From Salvia splendens (lineage: Eukaryota > Streptophyta > Magnoliopsida > Lamiales > Lamiaceae), in NCBI RefSeq assembly GCF_004379255.2, contig NC_056044.1:11510001-11574000 (forward strand): DNA of 64,000 bases. Direction: 5' to 3'. Positions 10,895-23,413 of this stretch are shown here, piece by piece. Every line of letters starts with the position of its first letter. Position 1 is the stretch's first letter. Both the position numbers and the translations under genes were made by a program. The notes beneath the pieces are model-generated. The model was not told the origin of the DNA. It did no database searches and worked only from the letters and a program-made list of their open reading frames with translations.

Positions 10895-12133
10895 GAAAAT
10901 TAGTTGAAAAGCTTAGTGAAGGTGGTCCTATTTTTATATACTTCACTCGTCGACGAAAAGTAGTATCATTTTGCCATTTTTGGATGTGCACAAAAAATAG
11001 TCTCATTTCTATAAATGGAAACTCTTTCTATCATACTTTACCCACTTTTTCTCTCTTCTCTCATACTTTACTTTCTTTTTCTTCATATCTCGCTTATTTT
11101 ACCTACTTTTTCTCCACATCTCTCTCACGTTTTCTACATTTCCCCCTTCTCTCTTACTTTACCAAAAATACTAATAATAATGTAGATCCTACTATCCACT
11201 AACACTACTTTAACTACCATTCTTCTAATTTCTCTTACTTTAACAATTGTACATTAATTCTTGCGTCACTTAATAGCCCATATATTTATAGGACAGAGGA
11301 AGTAGTACTTCCTTCGTGACTCACGTCCTGAGGTTAGGGACAGAACTAGACTTTAAAATGAGCAAGCTAGTGCTAAAATTTAAAAATATAATAATAGTAT
11401 TAAAATATCCAATCTACATATAATATATTCGATCCTAATTAAATATTTCATATTTCACCAATGCGTATTTTAAGAAATTATTTGATTTTGTTAAGGAAAG
11501 TGGACGGAAAAAGTTAGTGGAACATAGACCTCACTTTTATATTAGTTTTATAATTATGAGTAGGATGAGTTACTGTAATATGAGGTTTATTTACTAACGG
11601 TAGCAAAAGTGAAATGAGACATTTATTAAGGATTGTTCAAATAAGAAAATATGAGACATTTAATGAGAATCGGAGATACTAATATCTTTACAATTTTCAC
11701 AAGATTTTAACAATCTTCTCATGTTCAATTTCATCTCCAAAATGAACAAAGTCCATAGCCTTTGTCATAGCGGTAAGGAGCTTAGACATTATTGTATGAG
11801 GTGCCGAGTTCGAGTCCTCTTGACATCAGTGTAATTTTCTTCCTTTCTATAAGATTTTGTTTGTAATTTCCACTTTTATATTGGAGGGTTTTTTTTTTAA
11901 ATAAAAAATTCATCTCCAAAACAATTGTCATTAACAGGGTTAAAAGGAGAACAAAAACAAAATCATGCATATTTCTCAAATACTCTATTCCAATCATACG
12001 TGACTTTCGAACCATTTAAAAATTGAAAACTTCTTATTTTGTTACCATAAACAATTTAAAAATTGGAAACTTATTATTTTGTTACCATACTAAGTTTTCA
12101 TAAAGACACGACCTTTGGTTGGAAAGGTCCCTT

Positions 12134-12552
12134 AAAGTATCTCTAAGGGGAGAGGTAAATGGATTGATAAAATCATATAACTATCATATTTATCTTTTTT
12201 TAATGAAAATTAGAAGAGTGATATTTGAGTAGATATTATACTTTTCCGCATTTTGAAGATGTATCTTTACCTATCCATCAATAGAGAGATAAAATTTTAT
12301 AACTATCATATTTGTCTTCTTTTCATGAAAAATCATTCTCCATGGGGAATGTATTTGAAAAGTTATTGCACTTTATGTTTTTTTAATGTATTTTGTACTA
12401 TTATTTTAATTTTTTAAAAATAAGTTAACTTTTTATATACTTTTCTCTTTGGATGTATTACTTTTTGGAATGACGTATTTTACTTTTTGGGAAGTTAAAT
12501 AGATGATATAACTCTTTTATTTACCTTTTCTTCTTGGAGATGTTCTTAGAGA
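12134..12552. mobile_element. MITE with ATCTCTAAGG..AAGGTAAAT-type ends
   Basis: The left end, gtatctctaaggggagaggtaaat, and the right end, atttaccttttcttcttggagatgttc, are imperfect inverted repeats. The interior is AT-rich, with a partial internal repeat (ataactatcatatttatctt / ataactatcatatttgtctt). Superfamily not assigned. Confidence 0.5.
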
Positions 12553-15240
12553 TGTATTATCTTTGAATGTGATCCCGTACTTGGACGTCGTAACTAGCAA
12601 TAAGACTTTGTAGCTCCGGATCACCAACTATATTTTATGAATTTATTTCGACATTTGCAACATTGATTCTTCATCGGTTGTAACGTGTCTCCAAATATTT
12701 CACTACTATATGATTTTATAAACTCAATTCTCAAATCACAAGTAGTAACGTGTTTCACAAAGTAAATACAAATAATTTTATAATCTCAAAAGTGATAACT
12801 TTTTTTATGCTATCGGCATAAACATTAAAAACTAACTTTACAATTAATAATCCCCCTTTCGTCGGCATCGCTAATTTGATTTGTGTAGGAGAGAGGTAAA
12901 TTTTGGCTTCCAACTTTCAATATGACTCTTGATATCTTCCAATATCTTACAGACCAAAAAATATAAATGCCCAAGTAAATCCAACAAAATAACAGCAAGT
13001 AAATATCCTTTAATTTACGATCACATAATACCCTCCCCTCCCTCACTTAACACTAAGTAACAGCAAATCAAGTTGCCTTACAAGAATGAATATAAAAACT
13101 GTAAAACAATTACCAGATAAAAATTTAAACTTATAAATTGCTGGGGGTTCCCATAGAGGAACACCCCTCCAAAAAATGGTGTATGCCGCTTATAAGCGAC
13201 GAGCACACGGTATTCTTTAGTAAAAGGCGAAAGAATAGTTCGATATGTGCTCAACGCACGGCTGCATAATTGTGATAGACTATTCGCCTCCTTAAATTAT
13301 AGTGGCACTTGGTTATTCTTGTGTGTCTTGCTCCCGATGTGGGACAATTTACTCTACATACCAAATCACTCAACCAACTCTATATGTTGATGGAATAGAT
13401 AATATAATCAAATTAATTCTGAACCTAAGCTTCTATCAGTTAATGAAGAGAAGTAGGAAAGCCGCAAAAAGTGATGATAGATAATTCTCCATCAAACACT
13501 TTACCTTCGAAATATGATTCCAATCTAACATACTAAATCAAGAAGAGGAGGCAAATTTAGCAAGATAAAAAAGTGAGTTACTATACTCAATTTGATGCAA
13601 AAGAAACATAAATCTGTCATGTCCACATTGACAGCAGGATAATACATTAGTCCAACAAAAACTCTAAATCTTTGCCTCACTTGGATTCCAATTTTAGATC
13701 TTAAAATACTATACTCAATTTCTCATCTCGCGAGCAAGAAAGTAGAACTATTCTTGTAATAGTGAACTTATATTTCTATCAAGGGACTTTTTTGTCTGCC
13801 AATCATGTTTATGGAGTATATTAGAACAACGATATGCCCTACCCTTTATGTTTGGGAAATAATTCTCACTGTGAAATCAATATCCTATGATTCCCAAACT
13901 TAATCTCATTTTTATTTGCTTTATTTTATTTAATTGTTTCTTAGTTAATTTTTTCCAAAATTTCTATTTTCTAAATAGTTTTGAAGATCATGTTGTGGTA
14001 CTTAGCTTAGTCATAAGTCCAAGTGATTTGATACTAATGCTAATCTTTAGCTATACTAGAATATATCATGTCCACTTGCAGCTATTTTAGTGTTAATAAA
14101 TAGTGGATCATTTGTATACTAATTGATATTAGAAATAAGTATGAGTGAATGTGTTTGTGTCCCGTACTTGACAGTGTTCTATGGGTACAATTGGTATATC
14201 ATAGGACAACAATATTGCACAACCATATGTGATCCTTCGCCTTCTTGATAATCGAAGTGAGGGTCGTCGACTATCTAATGGTCTCTAATCTAATCTTTTT
14301 GACATGCACTGATGCACCCTTATGAATGGTTGATGTGAATCAAATTGTAGTCTTGTATAACATTGTTTTAATCTCTTTGCTAAAGTGAATTAGGAACTCA
14401 TTTTGATGTATATTATAGGGTAAAATAGCTAGAGCTTGAAGAGGAATAGAAAAAGGGCAAAAAGCTTACCAGACATGTCGACTTTTAATCGTCATGTGGA
14501 GGGATACGGAGTTAAATGCGTTAAGGACCTAGACCTTAGTGGGAGATTTTTGGCAATAGTAGTATATCATAAAAAAACATATTTTTGAGTGTAAGTGAAG
14601 TTTGTCATTGTATACATTGCTAGCATGTGTTTCAAGTGGCTTGCATATGTAAACCTTCATTTCCAAATTCCATATATGAGAAAAATATTTTGTCACATCA
14701 TGTTTCTCTTTCAGTTATGTTATTACAAGAATGGTTTAAGAAAAACTCCTAACCTGCATTGTAGACTAAATAGTGATCAGATCATAACTAAAGGTGTCAA
14801 TAGATACCTTGCAGCTTACCTAATGAGTAGAGCATTTCAAATTTCAATCACCCAAATCCTCCAATCCACATCAAATCCTATTACATGTAATGGTGCGCAA
14901 AATTAAATACTACTCCCTCCGTCCCAGCCTAAATGACACATTTCTTTTTTGCACATGTTTTGTGACTTCAAAAAAGTGCCTACCATTTGCAGTAACTTAA
15001 AAAAAAGCCGTGGCTACTAATACCCGCTGGTAGACAGACTACAATGAACTACTGATGCAATAGGCAAAAGTTGTAAGGTGAAATTCATAGTATGAATTGA
15101 TCAACTGAAATTATTATTACAGTGGCTAAAAGTTCGCTGCAAATTGTCAACCTGCTCACTGCAAAATGAAATTGAATACTGTAAAAATGAAGGTAAAAAA
15201 TACATCATATCTTGCTCCCCTGCACCACAAGTAAAGGAGA

Positions 15241-17212
15241 TCACATCTCAAACTCCCAGGTTGTTTCAGCACATAATTTTGGTATTTTTCGTTCCTCTGC
15301 CAAATTGACGGATGCTATGATCTGCACAAATTATGATTTAGTGAATTAGAGCTCACAATATATTGATACAAGCATTTTTGCAATGCCAACTTCCTTTCCA
15401 TCTAACCTCAGGAGAAAATAATTAATAAGAACAACAGCTAGTTTGGTTTTACTTCTAAAAATGCACTTGACAGTATTAAGCCAAGATCTTAAGAAAATTC
15501 AGGGCAGACACAAAGTGGAAGACTCCTCATTTTGTTTTCAATACAAAACACATACACACTCCCTCTGCAACTAAGAAAGCAGTGTGCATATGTTGACTCG
15601 CCGTTAACATGGAAGGCAATATATGCATTTGATGCTAGCAAAACAATGAATTGCTTCATATGTCAAAGTTCTTGGCAGATAACCCCAGCAACCTAAATAG
15701 AATCAAACACACACAGAAACAGGTCCACCACAAATATGCACTTGAGAACTCATCCACTAAATCTGCGTGCCAATTCCAAATCTTTCAGGATAAGCTCGCC
15801 CGCTTATCTAAAGATTCGTACTGGCTCCCACTAATGAGGTCATTTATGGTGTATTCAAAACAGTATGTTTTGTGTTAACGCTTGCAACAATCTTCTCGAT
15901 CCCACTAGAAGTGGGCATCTCGAAAAATGTCAAAACCAACATAAAATTGCACCCCTTGAGTTTGTACTTAATACTGAAAGAATGACGGAAACGGATCAAT
16001 CATTTCTCTCCAAAAATGAGGCATGTTTTAATATTTTAACGAACTTGGTTCGCTACAGAAAATTACAATATCCGATCTAAACGAAGTTTGGTGCAAAATC
16101 TCAAATAATTTAACTATAATTGCCATCACTAAAAGAGGAAAACGCTTCTTTCTTCCATACTTTGAACCTTACCTCCATGGAATAATATTTTACAATTTCA
16201 GGGCATAAAAGCTGAATTTATTCAACAGTCACTGATCATTAAAAGCAGCAATCTCTTACTACCTCCTATGATCCTTTCCAGAGATTAGATCCACCATTAA
16301 ATCCCATCACATATATGATTAATTACGAATATAAGAAATTTAAACGCAAGTTTTCAAGACTTATATTCCATAAACTCATTAATCATATTAAATTAAAAGA
16401 TTAGCATACACAATATGAACAATTGCATTTTACCTTAAAGGATCCATTCTGCTTTGAACTCCGGCTCCACTCAAGCCCCAAATTCTTAGCGGATGTTTGA
16501 TAAGTAGCCCTTAATACATCATCCCCATAAAATTTACGCGTAACAGCAAAATCCCAAGCATTCTTCCCCAAATCATAGCTAGGCTCGAAAGTTGTCAGCC
16601 ATCCATGAACATAAGTATACTTCAACTTGGTATTTCCAGTGCCGAGCACATGATTGGCCGAAACCTTATTGCCGGAATCAATAACCAAAGCCCCATCCAA
16701 AATCGTCCGCCCGTCGCCTTTGCTGTGAATGTAAGTCAAATTCAACGGCTTCTCCGCCACCCTAACACTATTCATGAACTGAAACCTAACATCCTACAAA
16801 TTCAACCAATAAAATACAACAAAATGAGCGAATCTCCATCGAAATTGATTTTTAAAAACCAATTAACACTTAAAAATAGATGCATCGGATTATGACCGAG
16901 TAGATTGAGTTCTTCTGCGATTTAAAAAACGAAGCGGCGGCGGAAGCGGTGATAACGAGAAATTGATAGAATGCAGCTGAAATTGAATGAGGTATAGCAA
17001 TTAGAGGTTACTTTTTTGGGGACGTTGTAGTCGACGATGAAGAAGCCAGGCTTCTCGACAGCGATAGCTAGGCCGTTCAAGCTGGGGCCGTTGACGACGG
17101 TGGCATCGGTGAGGGAGGCGCGGAGCTTGAAGTCGCCGGCTTTGACGGAAACGGTGGCGGCGGCGGCGGCTTTTTCTGGCTCGTATCTAGCTTTGAACGA
17201 CGCCTTCATCAT
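15241..17212 (-). CDS. OEP24: Outer envelope pore protein 24 (plastid outer-membrane channel)
   Basis: OEP24 forms a beta-barrel, low-selectivity solute channel in the plastid outer envelope. Three exons join in phase 0: 17012-17212, 16434-16793 and 15241-15321, giving 213 residues, the usual length for this family. The start is [14 protein letters not shown]; the second ATG (17209) matches the usual family start better. Diagnostic blocks are [69 protein letters not shown] and [18 protein letters not shown]. The last exon encodes [14 protein letters not shown] and ends TTWEFEM. Introns begin GTAACC and GTAAAA and end TTTGTAG and TTTGTGCAG. There is no cleavable signal peptide, as expected for this family. 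The second intron is about 1.1 kb. No defects seen. Confidence 0.95.
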
Positions 17213-18153
17213 TCGGTTGAGTTGGTGGGATGTGATGTTTCTCTCTCTACTTCTTGGTTATTGGACAACTGCTAGAGAGAGAGAGATGAGGCACGAGTTA
17301 TGTTTGTTTGAAGGAGTAATTGTTTTCGGCTTCCCCAAACTCGTCTTGTTTCATTCAATATTTTGGTCAAAGTCGCTATAGTCTCACCGGAATTAGGGAT
17401 GTCTAAATTAATACCAATAGTTGGTCTATCGGGTTCCAACATAAAATAATATAAAAATATAATCTAGGATGGAGTTGTGATATTATTTAAGTCATAGGAG
17501 ATTAGTTAGGACTAATTATCTCATGTTTATTCATCTAGAATTAAGCTGTGAGATTGAATCTCATGAACCAAACACACTACAAATTTAATCACAGATATAA
17601 TTTTGCAAACCGAACACCCATGTAATAGTTTAAACTCGTTTAGGGATGGTCCATTTCATAGTGGCTACTCACTCGTCCCCACTCAAGAGGTCGATATTCT
17701 TAAGTGGTACGGGATTTTAGGGAAATTGTTAGGTGGATTAATTAGAGATAAAAATATAATTAAATATTTTAATGAGTGATTTATTTTCAAATATAGAAAT
17801 AAAATTTATTGAGTGAGACAAACTAAAAATAAGTGGACATCATGAGTAGGACGGATGGAGTATTAAGTACTCCCTCTATCTCAACCTAAGCGAGAAGTAT
17901 ATTTCTTTTTTGTACATCTCAACCTAAGTGAGACAATTTCTTTTATGGCAATAATTATTTCACTCATCAATCATACTTTTTCATTCTCTCTTATTATTTA
18001 TTCTCTTATCTCTCCTACTTTACTATCTCCCTTACTTTATTATTCCTTTCTCTTTTTTATTTTATTCTCTTTCTTATTTTATTCTCTAATTCTTTTTCTT
18101 ACTTTTTTTTATCTCTTGCTACTTTACTATTAATAATTTAATTCACTAAACAC
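17213..18153. other. Upstream region of OEP24 and MITE debris
   Basis: 17213-17390 holds the likely 5' leader and promoter of OEP24, with a GAGAGAGAGAGA run at 17275-17286. From 17390 on the sequence is AT-rich, with Stowaway-like ends at 17850-17862 and 17871-17890 and a long CT-rich tract (17940-18130). No gene seen. Confidence 0.45.
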
Positions 18154-18290
18154 TACTCCATCCGTCTCACAATAAAAGTCACATTTTGTCATTTCAGTTT
18201 GTCCCACAATAAGAGTCATATTTCACTTTTATTATAAATGGTAAATAGGTCTCATATTCCAATAACTTAATTTACTCACGTTTTATTATA

Positions 18291-19388
18291 GAGTAAAGAT
18301 CAATTTTTGTCCTAAACATATGGCCGAAATACGAATTTGGTCCAAAACATTCACTTTTTGAAAAAAGAGTCCTAAATAACTGAAATCCGTGTCGATTAGG
18401 TCCATTTTTTACGGTTCCGTCAATTTTTGACGGTCAACTGTCGATTCGCGAAATGTTGACCCGATTAGGTAATTTTAATTACTGTAGCATATATATAAAT
18501 TTTTTTTGAAAAAAAATTGAAAATGCAAAATTATAAATATAAAATGAAAAATACAAAATTAAAAACAAGTTTTCTGATATTAAAATGCAAAATATATGGG
18601 ATTCACTTTAAAACTTTCATTTCTCCCTCTATTTCTTCTCCAAGAACCCTACTTTCATCTTTCTGTGCAACACCACCTTACACCATCCGACCGACCCATC
18701 GGATATGGCTGACTCGAGGTGCAGCAGGGGTTCCGGAGATGGCAGTGGCGCTCAAGACCTTCGAGTTAGCTACGTTTTTTGCAATTGCAAGAAGGTAGCG
18801 TCGCTTCGGATTGTCACCAACAAAGCAAAAAAAATTTGAGAAATTGGTGAATGTTGTGTCGTATTGTCTATGGTTTGTTGTTGTAACAATTGTTTGTGTA
18901 TTCAAGAAATTTGATGGATTTGAATGCAAAACCCTAATTTTGAATGATGAATTTTGAATTTTGGATGAATTATGAATCTGAATCTGAATTTGATTTTGAA
19001 TATGAATGGATGGATTTTGAATCTGCTACATACCATTATGGGATGGATTTTTGAATTTCGATTAGAAATTCTAGATGGATTTTTTATTGTGAATCTGAAT
19101 CAGAAAACATACAACTTAATAAACGTCAAAGTAGTCCATGATATTCATAATCAAGCTCAAATAGGTCCTGAACATTTTACAATTAGATGACTAATAATTC
19201 GAGATTAAGCCTAATCGGGTCAACATTTTGCTAATCGACGGTTTACCGTTAAAAATTGACGGAATCGTAAAAAATGGACCTAATCGACACGAATTTCATT
19301 TATTATGGACCCGTTTTTCAAAAAGTAAACGTTTTGGACCAAATTCGTATTTCGGCCATATGTTTAGGACCAAAATTGACCTTTACTC
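18291..19388. mobile_element. Mutator-like element (MULE), 1.1 kb, TSD TTTATTATA
   Basis: Long inverted repeats of nearly 200 bases start GAGTAAAGATCAATTTTTGT and end with the approximate complement (..gaccaaaattgacctttactc). Both flanks carry TTTATTATA (18282-18290 and 19389-19397), a perfect nine-base duplication typical of Mutator-type transposition. The unique middle holds a degenerate GRF-zinc-finger remnant. No transposase, so it is non-autonomous. Confidence 0.9.
18705..18932 (+). pseudogene. GRF-type zinc-finger gene remnant inside the MULE
   Basis: From the ATG at 18705 the frame gives MADSRCSRGSGDGSGAQ followed by VFCNCKKVASLRIV, the start of a GRF-like CxC zinc finger. The frame then breaks. 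Another frame supplies KKFEKLVNVVSYCLWFVVVT, resembling the C-terminal membrane tail of these small plant proteins. The central NxGRxFxxC region is missing. Assignment is by pattern recognition only. Confidence 0.5.
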
Positions 19389-19885
19389 TTTATTATAAAA
19401 CTAATATCAAAAGGTGGATCTCACATTCCACTAACTTTTTCAACACACTAATCTTTACATTTCTTAAATTTCATGCACACACCAAATGTGACTCCTATAA
19501 TGGAACAAATAGAGTAGTACCTAACTTGTTGTACCAAAATAGAAACGTCTCATTTAGGTAGAAACAAATGGAGTATACTGTTAACTTTTACTACTATATC
19601 ACTTGCTGCTAACAAGAATTTTAATAAATTGATTGAATCACTAAAACGTGTTGTATGTACAAAGTGAGTCTTATGTAACAATTGACAACAAAATAGAGCT
19701 ATCGGGGGTGTAATTTAACAAAAAAATGGAAATCAAGGAGATACACTAAAATTGAAATGCAGAAAATGAAACTGCAACTGAAATCGTATTTGAATTAGTC
19801 AGGTTCGGAAATCCTCTTTCTTCAAGACGAAATACGGTTCAATAGTGCTCTCATCTCCAAAGATAAAACGACTTTGCCTTATTCT

Positions 19886-21362
19886 TGTTCGGTTACAAAC
19901 CCATCCCACATCGGATGAGGGGGGAAGTTGGAAGGTGTATATAATTCCTGTCCAACCCCAATTAGTTTGAGGCCTTTTGGGAGTGACCCAAAAATAAATC
20001 CGTGCGGGCTCAACCCAAAGCGGACAATATCAAACTAATGTTGCAGTCGACGATCCTAACAAGTGGTATCAGAGCCCATGTGGCTATGGGTCGTGCCTGG
20101 ATGAGCCCCGGTTAGGGTCGGGCCCTGAAGGACTCAAAGTTAGAGTCGGGCCCAGGATGACCCAGAGGCCAGGGCTGGAACTGTTAGGATCGTCGACTGC
20201 AACATTAGTTTGATATTGTCCGCTTTGGGTCAAGCCCGCACGGATTTGTTTTTGGGTCACTCCCAAAAGGTCTCAAACTAATTGTGGTTGGACAGGAATT
20301 ATATACACCTTCCAACTTCCCCCCTCATCCGATGTGGGATGGGTTTGTAACCCAACAAACCTCCCCTCAAACCGAGACCACATCGGGAACGCAGTCGACA
20401 CGAACATGGGTTGTTCCAGCCCTGGCCCTTGGGTCATCCTGGGCCCGACCCTAACCGGGGCTCATCCAGGCACGACCCATAGCCACCTAGGCTCTGATAC
20501 CACTTGTAAGGATCGTCGACTGCAACATTAGTTTGATATTGTCTGCTTTGGGTCAAGCCCGCACGGATTTATTTTTTGGGAGTGACCCAAAAACAAATCC
20601 GTGTGGGCTTGACCCAAAGCAGACAATATCAAACTAATGCTGCAGTCGACGATCCTAACAAGTGGTATCAGAGCCCAGGTGGCTATGGGTCGTGCCTGGA
20701 TGAGCCCCGGTTAGGGTCGGGCCCTGAAGGACTCAAAGTTAGAGTCGGGCCCAGGATGACCCAGGGGCCAGGGCTTGAACAACCCATGTTCGTGTCGACT
20801 GCGTTCCCGATGTGGTCTCGGTTTGAGGGGAGGTTTGTTGGGTTACAAACCCATCCCACATCGGATGAGGGGGGAAGTTGGAAGGTGTATATAATTCCTG
20901 TCCAACCCCAATTAGTTTGAGGCCTTTTGAGAGTGACCCAAAAATAAATCCGTGCGGGCTTGACCCAAAGCGGACAATATCAAACTAATGTTGCAGCCGA
21001 CGATCCTAACAAGTGGTATAAGAGCCCAGGTGGCTATGGGTTGTGCCTGGATGAGCCCCGGTTAGGGTCAGGCCCTAAAGGACTCGGGTTACAGTCGGGC
21101 CCAGGATGACCCAGGGGCCAGGGTTGGAACGACCCATGTTCATGTCAACTGCGTTCCCGATGTGGTCTCGGTTTGAGGGGAGGTTTGTTGGGTTACAAAC
21201 CTATCCCACATCGGATGAGTGAGGGAAGTTGGAAGGTGCATATAATACCTGTCCAACCCCAATTAGTTTGAGGCCTTTTGGGAGTGACCCAAAAACAAAT
21301 CCGTGCGGGCTTGACCCAAAGCGGACAATATCAAACTAATGTTGCAGTCGACGATCCTAATA
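19886..21362 (+). mobile_element. Rearranged multi-LTR TRIM complex, TSD ATTCT
   Basis: The element is built from a 176-base LTR (TGTTGGGTTACAAACCC ... GATCCTAACA) and a short internal region that begins AGTGGTATCAGAGCC (tRNA-Met primer-binding site) and ends in the polypurine stretch GAGGGGAGG. The order is LTR+ 19886-20061, partial internal+ to 20181, LTR- 20182-20357, internal- 20358-20504, two half LTRs head to head 20505-20659, internal+ to 20835, LTR+ 20836-21011, internal+ to 21185, LTR+ 21186-21362. The whole block is flanked by ATTCT (19881-19885 and 21363-21367). No coding capacity. Confidence 0.9.
20505..20659. repeat. Palindrome of two half LTRs
   Basis: A minus-oriented LTR part (starting TGTAAGGATCGTCGACTGCA) is joined to a plus-oriented LTR part (ending TGCAGTCGACGATCCTAACA). 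The 155 bases can fold into a hairpin with a small loop around ttattttttgggagtgacccaaaaa. Confidence 0.85.
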
Positions 21363-21892
21363 ATTCTTAGCAGCTATTCACACTATACAAATTCTGACAA
21401 ACTAAATAATGACAAGGACTAAGTTTCTACAAGAAGAATACAGAGCGAGCGTGTATGTTATATAATTTAGAGAATAGATGTGAACAATGCATGAGATAAC
21501 TATCCTATTTATATGTCAAGCGAACTGTATTTGAATTCTCAGTACTTAGCCATCAAGATTTTGTTTTCTATTGTAGAGTGCTATTTCTGTCACATTTAGG
21601 GCGCGTTCAAATTACGCGAAATGATATCAGCCCAAATCTAATTTGTTCCTAATTGGGTACTGTTCCACCAGGATTTTTGAAAAAGGTTCATGGTGTTCAA
21701 GGTTGAAGAAATGGAAACATATATAGGCTGTGTAATTTTCATTTATTTTTATTAACAATGTGTAATTCCTAATAAGCCCATCGTCATTTTCGCATCCCGC
21801 CATGAAATTGTTTTTGCGCGCTTCAATCCAAAATTGGGGATAAATATTGGAAGATGCTACTGTGTGCAGCCTGAGGAAGGAAAACAAAATCA

Positions 21893-23413
21893 ATGGATTC
21901 GGGTAACGAGCACGGGAAAGGTATGAACGATTCTGTCCGATGTTCAAGCTTTATGTATTTCCAATTGTTCATCAATTCATGTTCATCCCCGGCTGATAAT
22001 GTTTTTTACGCTTTATCCAACTGTGCACCGTCGGCCATCGAAAATATGATGTTCTAATTATTTGCGTATGCAATGCTGAGTCTGTGGCGCCAATGACGCC
22101 CCTATGCTATATTGTTTGCAATTTTGTGCTGACTATGGCGAGTTCTATCTTTCATTCATTAATTTTTTGAAGTGATAATTTAAATATTCTTCAACTTAAA
22201 TTCTGTCATCGTTATCCGGCGTCCTGAATGTAGGTACCCCCAACACAGTAAAACGTCCCAGGGGTGGTAGCTCCAGCATCAGGTCTGATAGCAATGGTAT
22301 GTACACCCTCTGTGTCTGTTGAAGCCAAGTCTGTTTTCATGCTGATTTTACATGAGTTAGTTAATGGGATTGTGGGTTTTTCTCTGCAAGTTATGCCTGA
22401 GTCGCCAAGGAACAAGTTTCGCAAGGGGGATAGATCGAGACGAATGTGGACTCCAAAGGAGGAAGACATACTAGCAGCGACATTGCTTGAGCTGACTGCA
22501 ACTGGTTGGAAATCGGACAACGGTTTCAGAGCGGGGTACTTAAGTAAGATAGAGGACAGTCTCCGTGCCGAGTTCCCTAACACTGACTTCAAAGGCAACC
22601 CGCATATCAACTCAAAAATGGGGTCATGGAAGAAGAGCTATGGCCTACTCCGCTCCATACTTAGTCGCACTGGGGTAGGGTGGAACCATCACGGTGATCA
22701 CAAGTTTGATTGTAGTGATGAGCAATGGGAACAGATAGTACATGTATTATGCTATCAATATGTTTCACTTTTATTGTAAACACAAACTTAGCATTTGGTG
22801 GAAAATGCAGGCAGATAAAGAGACCAAATATATGCGGAACAAATCGTGGCCATTGTGGGAGACGTGGAAGACTATATTTGGTAAGGACCGTGCTTCAGGG
22901 AGTGCTGCTGAAGAGATAGGCGCAGCTGCGAAAAGTCTCCGTGCTCAAGTATCTGGAATCAGTCAGGTTAATGAAAACGACTACCTCCCCACCTTTGAAG
23001 ATTTCATCCCCGAACCGTTTACACCGTTGTCCAACAACAATGAGGTGCTTGATGACAGCTCCGACTACAGTGGGAAACAAACGGCGAATAACAAAACTAT
23101 CCATCGAAAGAACAAAAAGCCGTCACCCGACTCCGATCTTATGGAGTTCCTTGGCAACCTCCATGAGAGAACAGATGCGCGTCTTGAGATGATTTCTAAA
23201 CGCATCGGATATGAGTTCGACATGGGCCAAGCACGACAGGAAGTCTTTGACAAGCTCGGCACTGTTGAAGGTCTTACCCTGCCCCAACGATACCGTCTGT
23301 GCAATATTCTGGGTGACAAACCTCAACGGCTTGAAGTTTTCATTGGCATGCCGTCCAGTGCGCGGCTTGGATATCTCTTATGCCTTATCGAGGAACAGCA
23401 GGCTGAAGTCTGA
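21893..23413 (+). CDS. Harbinger ORF1 protein, Myb/SANT-like DNA-binding domain
   Basis: In plant PIF/Pong-type elements the Myb-like ORF1 protein binds the element and helps bring the transposase to the ends. Four exons (21893-21920, 22234-22296, 22391-22737, 22811-23413) join with GT/AG borders into an uninterrupted 346-residue protein. It starts MDSGNEHGKGTPNTVKRPRG. The Myb/SANT-like domain (about residues 40-140) contains RRMWTPKEEDILAATLLEL, WKSDNGFRAGYLSKIE, INSKMGSWKKSYGLL and CSDEQWEQI, followed by NKSWPLWETWKTIFGKDRA. A low-complexity acidic middle precedes a conserved tail (LTLPQRYRLCNILGDKPQRL, IGMPSSARLGYLLCL). The short first exon was chosen because it alone gives an in-frame ATG across the strong donor GTATGA. 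No stop or frameshift, unlike the three cargo genes. It points towards the second Myb-like gene. Confidence 0.9.

Larger units (their letters stand above)
9749..15240. other. Gene-poor AT-rich region with scattered MITEs
   Basis: No credible gene was found; all frames here are short and lack recognisable motifs. Stowaway-type ends occur at 9822, 10645-10894, about 10940-11310, 11500-11680 and 14911. A separate MITE occupies about 12134-12552. The stretch 13140-13330 has short inverted motifs (ggcgaaagaatag / gactattcgcc) of unknown origin. The rest, including 13500-14900, shows nothing distinctive. Confidence 0.5.
18154..19515. mobile_element. Stowaway-like MITE split by a Mutator-like element
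   Basis: The left end is TACTCCATCCGTCTCACAAT and the right end is actcctataatggaacaaatagagta. The two halves are separated by the element at 18291-19388, whose nine-base target duplication consists of MITE sequence. Confidence 0.7.
19740..21510 (-). mobile_element. Degraded copia-type LTR, host of the TRIM insertion
   Basis: Sequence at 19740-19880 (acgaaatacgg..ctccaaagataaaacgact) and 21368-21510 (ataactatcctatttatat) resembles the solo LTR at 51647-52453 (acgagatacgc..ccccaaaggtaaaacggct; gcctatttatagg). It appears to be an older, antisense LTR copy split by the TRIM complex. The ends could not be defined. Confidence 0.45.

Noticed and set aside
11771..11830. tRNA-like or SINE-like A and B boxes (tagcggtaaggagc ... 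gagttcgagtcctc)
   Set aside because: No acceptor stem or cloverleaf could be folded by eye and no target duplication was found; too weak to call.
19886..21362. Cassandra-type TRIM (5S RNA-derived LTR)
   Set aside because: The LTR has none of the conserved 5S promoter sequence; it is a different TRIM family.
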